This document shows, one piece after another, positions 52,584-61,545 of a stretch of DNA of 64,000 nt (position 1 is the first letter of the stretch; the number at the start of each line of letters is the position of its first letter). Both the position numbers and the translations under genes were made by a program. The notes under the pieces are model-generated. The model was not told the DNA's origin, made no database searches, and was given only the letters and a program-made list of their open reading frames with translations. Origin of the DNA: Gorsachius magnificus (lineage: Eukaryota > Chordata > Aves > Pelecaniformes > Ardeidae); NCBI GenBank assembly GCA_034008185.1, contig CM067081.1, forward strand, positions 106,711,265 through 106,775,264, read 5' to 3'.

Positions 52584-52789
52584 GTTCCTCAGGTGGTCAT
52601 GAACCTGATATTCTCTTACAGTGGGAGGGGTTTTACCCTCCTTGTCCCCCTCATGAGGTCCATGGACTCAGGAGGGGTGAGGAGAGAGGTTGCCAGTGAA
52701 GACTGAGGCAAAAAGTGTTGACTACCTCAGCCTTCTCTTCCTCTGCTGTTACCAGTTTGCCGGTCTCGCTCATCAGCGGGCGTACGTTT

Positions 52790-52829
52790 TCTTTAATCAT
52801 CCTTTTCTGTCTTTAACCATCCTTTTCTG
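52790..52829 (-). repeat. 20-bp tandem duplication within CR1
   Basis: TCTTTAATCATCCTTTTCTG (52790-52809) is followed by the same 20 bases with one change (T to C at the eighth base) at 52810-52829. It sits in the linker of the inner CR1. Confidence 0.88.
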
Positions 52830-52869
52830 TCTGACATACCTGTAGAAACCCTTCTTGTTATTCTTTGCA

Positions 52870-52880
52870 TTCCTTTTTAT
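52870..52880. repeat. Right copy of 11-bp direct repeat flanking nested CR1
   Basis: The second TTCCTTTTTAT, identical to 51035-51045. The outer CR1 linker continues directly after it. Confidence 0.75.
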
Positions 52881-53735
52881 GTTTGAGTTTGGCCAGGAGC
52901 TCCTTGTTCATCCATGCAGGCCTCCAGGATTTTTTGCCTGACTTCCTCTTTGTTGGTATGTATTGCTCCTGAGCTTGGAGGAGGTCATCCTTGAATATCA
53001 AGCAGCTTGCTTGGGCTCCTCTTCACTCCAGGGCTTTATTTGATGGTACTCTTCCAAGCTGATCCTGAAAGAAGTCAAAGTTGTCTCTCCTGAAGTCCAG
53101 GGATGAGATCTAACTTTTTGCCTTGTTCCCTACTCTCAGGATCTTCAATTCCTCCATCTCATGGTCTTTTCAGCCAAGGCTGCCTTCTACCTTCACATCC
53201 TCTACAAGCCTTTCCATTCCTTGTTAGCTTCTTTGTCACGTACCAGGAAGTTGTCATCAGTGTGCTCCTGAAACCTCATGGATTCCTTCTGCCCTTCTGT
53301 GCTGTCTTCCAGCAGATGTCAGGGTGATTCAAGTCACTCATGAGGTGAAAAGTCTGCAGATGTATGGCTTCTCCCAGTTGTCTGAAGGCCTCATATGCTT
53401 CTTCCTCCTAAATATGCAGTCTGTAGCAAACACCCACCACAGCATCACTCACATTGATTTGCCCTCTAATTCTGACCCATCAGCTCTCAGATGTCTCATC
53501 GCCTGCCCCAAGGCAGAACTCTGTGCAATCCTGCTGTTCTCTCACATAAAGAGCAACTTGCCATCTCCACCTTCCTGGCCTGTCCTTCCTAAACAGCCTG
53601 TAGCCATCTACTTCAGTATATCATCTACCCCACCATATTTCTGTAAACCCAATGGGACCATAACCTTGTAGCTGCACATAGACATGTAATTTCTCCTGTG
53701 TGTTCCCTGTGTGGCATCCATGAGCACTTCAGGGG
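52881..53735 (-). pseudogene. CR1 ORF2 endonuclease domain, decayed
   Basis: The 5' part of the outer CR1. On the minus strand it encodes the N-terminal apurinic-type endonuclease, which nicks the target DNA before reverse transcription. Visible relics include FTEIWW (about 53650), in the position of the ETWW-type motif with its acidic residue, and SDLNHPDICW (about 53330), in the position of the GDFNHPD-type motif. The beginning of ORF2 (the segment related to NK-QEEL, about 53690) is still discernible near 53735. Stops and indels are numerous. Short plus-strand frames at 53103-53671 are antisense to it and not genes. Confidence 0.8.
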
Positions 53736-53800
53736 TGTGCTCAGTTGTGCTGAATTCCTAGAAAAGTTACGAAGGCTTTCCCCATAATAGTTGCTCATGG

Positions 53801-54693
53801 TTATAGAATCATAGAATCATAGGATTGCTTTGGCTGGAAAAGACCCTTAAGATCATCAAGTGCAACCATTAACCTAACCCTGACATCCCACCACTAAACC
53901 ATGTCCCTAAGCACCTCATCTACCCGTCTTTTAAATACCTCCAGGGATGGGGACTTGACCACTTCCCTGGGCAGCCCATTCCAGTGCCTGACAACCCTTT
54001 CGGTGAAGAAGTTTTTCCTAATGTCTAACCTAAACCTGCCCTGGTGCAACTTCACCCATTTCCCCTTGTCCTATTGTCTGTTATCAGGCAGAAGAGACCA
54101 ATCCCCACCTCACTACAGCCTCCTTTCAGGTAGTTATAGAGGGTGATAAGGTCTCCCCTCAGCCTCCTCTTCTCCAGGCTAAACAACCCCAGTTCCCTCA
54201 GCTGCTCCTCTTAAGACTTGTGTTCCAGACCCCTCACCAGCTTTGTTGCCCTTTTCTGGACATGCTCTAGCAGCGCAATGTCTTTCCTGTCGTGAGAAGC
54301 CCAAAACTGAACACAGTATTCAAGGTACGGCCTCACCAGCACTAAGTACAGGGGTATGATTACTTCCCTACTCCTGCTGGCCACACTATTCCTGATACAA
54401 GCCCGGATGCCATTGGCCCTCCTTGGCCACCTGGGCACACTTCTGGTTCATATTCAGCCAGCTGTCAACCAACACCCCCAGGTCTTTTTCCACCAGGCAG
54501 CTTTCCAGCCACTCTTCCCCAAGCCTGTAGCATTGCATGGGGTTGTTGTGACCCAAAGTGCAGGACCCGGCACTTGGCCTCGTTGAACCTCATACAGTTG
54601 GTCTCAACCCATCGATCCAGCCTGTCCAGCTCCCTCTGCAGAGCCCTCCTCCCTTTGAGCAGATAGACACTCCTGCCCAGCTTGGTGTCATCT
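53801..54693 (-). mobile_element. CR1 LINE, 5'-truncated, abutting the nested pair
   Basis: The 3' end at about 53801 shows three octamer repeats (TAGAATCATAGAATCATAGG). It carries about 890 bp of 3' region and ORF2 tail and stops at 54693 within the codons for motif C (GGTGTCATCTG). It is in the subfamily of the 14-kb copy. It starts within a few bases of the outer CR1's 5' end, so it either inserted at that edge or removed its last bases. The DNA right of 54693 is not CR1. Confidence 0.92.
53905..54693 (-). pseudogene. CR1 ORF2 RT tail, partial
   Basis: The minus strand encodes the segment from motif C ([19 protein letters not shown] near 54690) through [40 protein letters not shown] and the HKS and RELG-type tail. 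A frameshift lies between about 54438 and 54465, and a stop near 54211. Motifs A and B are absent because of the 5' truncation. At 54150-54165 it has the unduplicated form of the spot where the 14-kb copy gained four bases. Confidence 0.9.
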
Positions 54694-56065
54694 GGTTCTG
54701 TTGTATTAACAATGTGCTTCATGGTAATTTTCAAAAGTAATAAGTCTATCACAATTATTATGTTTTTCAACAAGGGACATATGTTGTTTCTCTGATACAA
54801 GGCATGGAATACGGATCACACCTACTATTCGATTTATGGTCTTAAGTGTCATACTTGTTTTATTCTGTGTTGTTTTGGTTTTTCCTCACCTAATTTTTAT
54901 TTCCCTTTCCTGTCAGGAGCAATATCTCTTGATGCAAACTAGATTAGATTAACAGGTGTTCTCCTTCTCGGCATTGTCAGGCTTTGTGTTCTGGTAAAGT
55001 GAAAAGGGAAATGGTATATAAGGCAGTCTTTGGTCTGCTAACAGAGCACTAGACAAAGATTTCCTCTAGTCCTTCGGGGACTAGTGGAATTATCCTTCTT
55101 TTCCCCATTATCATTGCCAAGGTCAGCTCGTGTTCCTGATTGTGTGATGTAAAAGTTATAAAGATATGTAGGCCCTTCCTCTCTCCCATTCACACTGGTT
55201 TCATTCAGCTCTGAAGCAGTGACTTCTGAGCTAGCATCCCATAAGCTAGTGCTAGAATGATAAGTGTGGCTGTGTGAATTCTGAGTCCAACAACGTGGTA
55301 GTTTGCAAGGGGACAATTCACGAATTCTTGCACTGCAATCCATTGCTTCATGTAAACAAGCAAAGCATTGCTTGCAGAAAATGTGCATTCATTTTTTTCA
55401 TTGCCTCTGAACAGATCTATCCGCAGATTTGCATGAGCAGTCTTGTTCACAAAAAGTTAGAAAGGGTGAAAAAAATCAACTTAGCACAGTAGTACTTGCT
55501 TATATATCTTGAGTGTATGAGAAAACCTAAAATTATCTTAGGTTTTTGTAGCATTTTAGGTCCCATATTTTTAACTTGAAAAGGTGATACCCACATTTAA
55601 TGAGATTAAAAAAAACCAAAACCAACAAACCCAAACAAATCCAAACAATAAAATTTATTTTTTTCTTCCTTTTTAAACTGAAGAAATTGGAAGTATATTC
55701 ATATAAGGCAAAAAAAAAAAAAAAGCTGTAATTAAGTCCGCCATCTCCCCACAAACATATTCTGATAATTCCAAGAAGCAATTTCTCTGAGGGCTACAGA
55801 GCACTGAAATAGCAATTGTACACATTCAGGTTTTAACAACCTGAAGTAAAAGACTGAACAATTTGCCAATTCATCTAATTAACACTGTTGATTCAGATTC
55901 AATTAGGATTTCCTGGGGGCAGGGGAAGTATTCCACAGGTTGCTTGAGTTCACTGTTCGTCACCTCTGATAACTCTTCTTGAAATAATAGCAGGAAAATG
56001 TCCTCCAGAAATAATTTGGATGGAAATAAAGCCTAGACAGGAGTAGGTTTGTTGAATGTCAAACT
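54694..56065. other. Unique noncoding DNA
   Basis: AT-rich, with a 15-A run near 55711-55725. 55800-55915 is a candidate conserved noncoding stretch (see findings). The open frames at 55038-55492 overlap on both strands and have no recognisable domain. Confidence 0.5.
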
Positions 56066-56375
56066 TGTCGGAAGGGGAAGCCAGCCCGGATTAATGATGA
56101 AATCTCAATATGAGTATGGTCGTTCTCCTTTATTGCACAGCTAACAAAAGCATATATAGGCAGAAAACCATAACATACACACATGCCACGCTGTGATTGG
56201 TAGAACACCGTTATACACACGCCTACATCACTACTGTGACTGGGACGGGTCATCTGTCCAGCAGAGGGGCTTCACCTTCTCTTCCCGTCATAGTTCTGCC
56301 CACATCCGCTTAAGAGCAGGGGCTGTCAAATGGGACTAAATCATGCCCATTCTCACTCAGACACTCCTCTACACA
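56066..56375 (-). mobile_element. Compact solo LTR with TG...CA ends and AACT flanks
   Basis: On the minus strand it begins TGTGTAGAGGAGTG at 56375 and ends CTTCCGACA at 56066, 310 bp. Reading in that direction it has a CCAAT box (reverse complement ATTGG at 56196-56200), a TATA-like TATATATG (56152-56159) and AATAAA (56129-56134), in the order and spacing of U3-R-U5. AACT flanks it on both sides (56062-56065 and 56376-56379), a four-base target duplication. No internal viral sequence is next to it. I do not recognise the exact family. A four-base duplication is usual for gammaretrovirus-like elements. Confidence 0.78.
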
Positions 56376-59232
56376 AACTATGTAAAACAATCAGTCTGCA
56401 ATAACTGAATTTCTCTGAAAAAAAAAAAATACTAAAAGTCATCTTGGCCAATGTTAGGACTGAAGGGATAGGAGTGGGTTAGAGCACTGGTAAACTAGTA
56501 TAAGAAAAAACACCTCAAGCCATCTTATATAAAATCTGAAGTTAAAGCTAATGTAAAATGTAACGGTTCACTTTGCTTTCTGTGTGACACTTAGGGTTTT
56601 GTATCTGGTGTAATTATATCTTGGATAATAAATACTTTTCACAATGTTTAAAACCTTTTTTTTCCCCTAACTCTACTGCTTCATTCAGATGGAGTGAAGG
56701 TTTTGAGCATCTCAGAGTTATGAACTTGAAGGCTAAGCTTTTTCCAGAATAATTTGGTGTGCATTTTTATGGTGTCATTTAGACCTTAAGATAAATCTGA
56801 CAGACAAGAGTTATAATTATCAATCTGCAAGAGTGCGATTCCTTTGAAGAGTATATTCATGGCTTCTGATTCAATTAGAATAAATCATAATGAAAACATT
56901 ATACAACCCCAGAGCATGAAGATTAAAAATACATCCTCTAGTTCATATGTAATTGTTCCCAAAACCCCTCAGACTAGAATAAAATAAGTTAATCAAACCC
57001 AGAAAAACAAGAAAATATGTCACAAATTATTATTCAACAGTTGACTATCACTGAGGGGGGGTGAAAAAAAAAGAAACCATTTCACTTGACTCTCATTTCT
57101 GCACACATCTATTTTCCTTTGACCTGGTCATTAGGTTAGAAAAAAAAGATTTCAGAGATAAGGAGGGCCTTTAAAAATCACTACTTTTCTTCATGAGATC
57201 AAAGATTTGTTGCTTTTCTTTAAGTGGTGTTTTGTATCACTCTGTCTTTTCTTTATTGGCAGAGTTTCACAATGCCATTGCTGAAATGGACGACGGAGTG
57301 ATGTTTTCTCATTCCTGAAGCAGTGTAACAGATTAGAAATAACTACTAGTTATAGATATTTTCCTTTTGAGAATGAATTCCTGTTTGTGAGATTCCAAAT
57401 TGTCTATCCTGCAGCAAATTAGTAGTGTTGCATTTTATACAGTATGGAAAAATCACCATCTTCTCTACAAAGGAATCAGAACATGGGTAGAATGCAGTCT
57501 CACATATATGAAAGACCCACTTAATTAAATTTTGTGAATTCTACAAGTGGCTAGTCAGCTTTTCATCAGGGTATTATTAGCTGTAAATGTGTCTGGAAAT
57601 CTATGCAGCTCAGGAATAAGTGCCTGAACAAGCACCAAACAGAAATCAGTCACAAAGGCATGTAGATTGCCGGCAATGGGCGTATGTGCTCACACACTAG
57701 AATTATCTCAGAAGATGACAGCATTGTAGAATTTTAAGGAAAAATGGCAAAATATCATTTTTTGGTAGAAAGATTTCAGGACATTTATTCTTCAGGTGGA
57801 TTTTTGTTTCATTTTATGAATTAATTTCTAAGAATAAACATCCCCCCACCCACTAACACTCTTCTCTCCCAAGAAATAAAGAAAAAATCAAACAATATTT
57901 TTTCCTTTGTTTTTCAATATGTATGGGTAATAAATAATGAACACAAGTTTTCCATATGCTAAAATTCTGCACTTCCACAAGAAGGTAAATTTTCTGCAAC
58001 ATTTTCATTTTTCCCCACCATTGTTTGGTACTATAGGCTGATGCACTCCACTGAAGAGGTGATTTTTCAGAAGTAGTTGGTAAGTGCTGGACAACCCATT
58101 CATTTTTTTGTACTTTTGAATATGCCTACCTCACCTGATAAAATAATTTGCGGTCTTCATTTCGTATAATTTAGATTTTTTGAGAAATATGTCATACCAT
58201 GAAAGCTAAATTGGTCCATGTGGTTACAGCACAAGAACAGCCACCAATTTATTGCTTGTGTCTAACTGGAAAAAGATGAGCACGTTAGGTTTAGTAGGGC
58301 AGTGCATATTACTAGGGTTAACTTATTTATCTGGCATAGGCACATATTTAAAGGAAAACAATGGACTGGCATGGTTTTACTTGTTTTAATGACAATATTT
58401 TAAATGTGCAGGTGTGGAAAAGCAGCTATCTTTATCCATCCACTTTCCACCACTTAACCCTCAACCTCAATAATTTATTTTAAGCAAGATATCAGAAATG
58501 GGTAGAGGTCTCATTGATATTAAGTTTTAACATTTTTTGGGTATAGAAGTGGCCCAAGAGAGATGATCCTGTATGTTGTCACATATTTGCTCAACTAAGG
58601 CAAAGCTTGTGGCAGGAATTCGCTTTTTATGAGACTAGAAAGAATCCACACCAGCAGAGCTCTTTAATGTATCCCTGCTGCAAGGAACTCATCAGTCAGG
58701 GCTCACAAATCAACCCTGAGACACAAATCTATAGGAAACCAGGCTTCATTAGTTCTGGTGCTTGAGAAACTGCTTGGCTTGCAAAAGAGCTCTAATAAAG
58801 CCTGCTTGTATCTTCAGTCTTTTAATGAAGTTTCTTTTTGGGTACGTATATTTCATAAACATACAAGATTAAAGAATTTTAACTATTGACAGACCGTATT
58901 CATTATGATGTTATTGTTAGAACTTTCATAATTTTAACTATTTATCATCATAATCTGGTTTGTATCGTTTTACCTTTAAAAGCTTCACACTGCTTGAATC
59001 TTCTTATCACAGTGCTGTCTGGTTTTTCTCATAACAGAACCCTAGTCATAGAAATGTTCCCACAGCTTCTTCACTTTATATGCTCATTAAAGTATTAGAA
59101 GTGAGTCTTCTCACATACATAAGGCTGAGTCCATCCTAAAGCCTTTGAAAGATTGAGGCCCTTGTATTCCTAAATAAACATTGATAATGTGATGTTAAGA
59201 CAGGATACCATTCTCTATTACAAACACTAAAG
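56376..59232. other. Unique noncoding DNA
   Basis: AT-rich. The 56750-56930 stretch is another AT-rich candidate for conserved noncoding DNA. There are short G (57054-57061) and A runs. No gene or repeat family is recognised. Confidence 0.5.
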
Positions 59233-59646
59233 ATAGTTTAATAAAACAGCAGAGGATAAGGATAATAATAATAACAATAGAGTATACAGAATATACAAAG
59301 CAAGTGATGCACAATGCAATTGCTCACCACCCATTGACTGATGCCTAGCCAGTCCCCGAGCAGTGATCACTGCCCCCTGGACAACTCCCCCCCCAGTTTA
59401 TATACTGAGCATGACGTCATATGGCATGGAATTGCCAGTTTGGCCAGTTTGAAACAACTGTCTTGGCTGTGCCCCCTCCCAGCTTCTTGTGCACTTGGCA
59501 GAGCAGGGGAAGCTGAAAAAGTCCTTGACTGGTGTAAGCACTACTTAGCAACAACTAAAACATCAGTGAGTTATCAACTTTCTTCTAGTAATAAATCCAA
59601 AACACAGCTACTAGGAAGAAAATTAACTCTATCCCAGCTGAAACCA
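59233..59646 (-). mobile_element. Solo LTR fragment, same family as 40.45 kb, inverted
   Basis: The reverse complement of 59233-59646 matches 40451-40932 through most of its length, including GTTGATAACTCACTGATG and AGTAGTGCTTACACCAG. A TATA-like TATATAAAC (59397-59405) is better preserved than in the other copy. At 59261-59280 only a short ATT-type repeat stands where the other copy has the long TTC/CCT/ATT array. The left end stops right after the ATTAAA signal, so the U5 portion is missing. Confidence 0.85.
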
Positions 59647-60429
59647 GAACAAACCCAAAGGACAGTAAAAAGTAAATTTATAATTAGATTGGCACATATC
59701 TTATGTGTCCCCAGCTGAAGATATGTTGCATTTTAAATTAAAGGTGGGGTTTATTTGGGGCTTAATACCTTTAAATTAATAAATCTTCTCCTTAATGCAC
59801 TTCTAAAATGACACACTAAATCATTGAAAGTAAACATTGTTTTGCTCCTCCTGACTAGAACAAGGTTTAGAATATTTTAGATATAATTCTATCTAAAATA
59901 AATAATTGGATCCTAATCAATATCTTCAGCATATTAAATGAAAGTATAAAAAAGCAAACCACCCTATTTCCAAGCATCCTGTGGAAACAAATGTGTTTCA
60001 CGTGGGTGGATTAATAACTGAACTGCCCTTTTGGCCTTTATCAGGCACATGGCCACACCCATAGTGGGAAGGGAGCAGGCTACACATTCAACTAACCCCA
60101 AGGACACCCAAGACAGAGGAGGAAGAAACTCCCCTTAGGAACGTCACATGGTTCCCAGTCAAGAACTCGGGAAGCTGATGACTTGTAGACTTCCCCTGCC
60201 CTATTTTTCTAAAAAGAAGAGTGAAACTGTTGAGATTAGCACCCAAAGGGCATTGGAACACCAGAGAAAAGGGGTAGATGATAGGGAGGGGGTTTTCTCT
60301 AACAGTTTTAGCCATACTACTAATGAGGCTTTTCTGCATTAATTAGATAATTTGGACTCTTAGACTCTTAAAACAATACCTGAACAAACAATGAGTTCTT
60401 GGCTCCATATACATGGCGTGTTCCCCTTT
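59647..60429. other. Unique noncoding DNA
   Basis: AT-rich sequence. The overlapping frames at 60088-60342 on both strands have no recognised domain. Nothing else is seen. Confidence 0.5.
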
Positions 60430-61545
60430 TGCCATTTATAAGACTGAGAAACAGGAGCAGAATTTTATGCAGTGTTCAAGAAATGTATCAAGGCTTTATA
60501 TAGCAGCAAAACGAGACCATCTGTCTTGTTCTCAATATCCTTCCTGATGATACCCAACATTTTGTTGGCTCTTTTGGCTGCCACTGAACACTGAGGGGAT
60601 TATTTCAGAAAGCTGATAGATCACTTTCCAGAGCTGAGACTGCCAGTTCTGAGTTCAGCATCACACAGACATGGTTTAGATTATTTTTGCTACATGTGTT
60701 ACCTCATTTGCCAACTTTTTGCTCCCACATTCCATTCCGTAAGATCCTTCTGTCATTTGTCACCATTGGTTTGGCATTTAAGTACCTGGAGGAGCTTAAT
60801 CATCTGTAGACATGGTGATTACATTGTGCATTGCCTTCTCCAGGTGTTTTTATAAAGCTATTGAATAAAACCAGGTCCAAAACTGATCCACTAGTGATCA
60901 ACTCTGACTTGTTCTTATTATAATATTTTATCATTAAGACTATTCTTCTTATTCTTAAGGAGTTTTCTGTCTGTAAAAAAGAGATAGATCTCCTACAAAG
61001 CAAGCAACTTTTCTTCAGTCCATGGTGGCTCAGTTTCCTGATGATTTTTAGTCTAGAACTTTGTCAAGGGTTTTTGAAAATCCAAATGTGTTGTGTCTAC
61101 CTGATGCTCCTTATCCATATGTTTACTGAAGTCTCCTATGATGCCAGCAGGCTAGCGAGGCAGGATTTCGATTAGAAAAGCCAGGCTGTCTGTTTCTCAA
61201 AAGATTTTCTCCACAACCTCAATGATCATAGTCCTGGTTTACAAACCCCTCCATCTGACAAGAGGTTCACCAACTTGCAGTTCCCAGGACACTCTATAAG
61301 ATCCATGGAGAACCTACTCTATGGAGATCCTGTAGAGTATCCTGGTATCCTATAGAGTTTCTCTTGTCTAGATGGGAGTTACAAAGGCAGCCTAGCAGAA
61401 CTCTGACACCATGACCGTGTACAATGCAGATGCAGTTGGCTGGAAGTTCTCTGGATGCACTTTTGAATTTTTCCAGAGTGCAGGTGTTAATGTCATCCAG
61501 CCCTGTTGCTTTATTGAGATCCATCTTGCTTTTTGAGTTAATGAT
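60430..61545 (-). mobile_element. Ancient CR1/L3-type LINE fragment
   Basis: The minus strand reads in order as a decayed RT. A KATGLDDI-type finger motif lies near 61505. A stretch around 61040-61090 corresponds to the VYLDF-K-F region. GSVLDLVLFNSFIKTP at about 60895-60845 is in the position of [15 protein letters not shown]. Relics of the LEYC-type tail lie in 60480-60640. Frames are broken everywhere and no terminal repeats remain. Its sequence is well removed from the other copies, implying a much older insertion. Confidence 0.72.

Larger units (their letters stand above)
51046..52869 (-). mobile_element. CR1 LINE inserted inside an older CR1
   Basis: The 3' end at 51046 (AGACTCATAGAATGTTTTGG) has the octamer-type terminus, followed by a GGTTGGAAGGGACCCCGAGA-type 3' region distinct from the outer element. 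Similarity runs to about 52869, in the linker 5' of RT. There the outer element resumes with GTTTGAGTTTGGCCAGGAGC. The roughly 130-bp linker piece seen in the outer copy at 50905-51034 is absent here between the GAAACCC block and TTCCTTTTTAT. This supports a truncated 5' end at this point rather than one continuous element. A 20-bp unit is duplicated at 52790-52829. Confidence 0.87.
49136..53795 (-). mobile_element. CR1 LINE, long copy, split by a nested CR1
   Basis: The 3' end lies at about 49136 (ATGATAGAATGG, a decayed octamer repeat). The body runs to 51045, is interrupted by another CR1 (51046-52869), and resumes at 52870-52880 through about 53795. Without the insert it is about 2.8 kb and covers the 3' end, RT, linker and most of the N-terminal endonuclease. 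The break falls in the linker between endonuclease and RT, at TTCCTTTTTAT, present on both sides of the insert. It is heavily decayed, so it is older than the element inside it. Confidence 0.85.

Noticed and set aside
53103..53671. Plus-strand frames of 74 and 115 codons
   Set aside because: They are antisense to the CR1 endonuclease remnant on the minus strand.
40451..59646. Two copies of the same LTR 18 kb apart as the ends of one provirus
   Set aside because: They are in opposite orientation, and no gag, pol or env sequence lies between them. They are independent solo LTRs.
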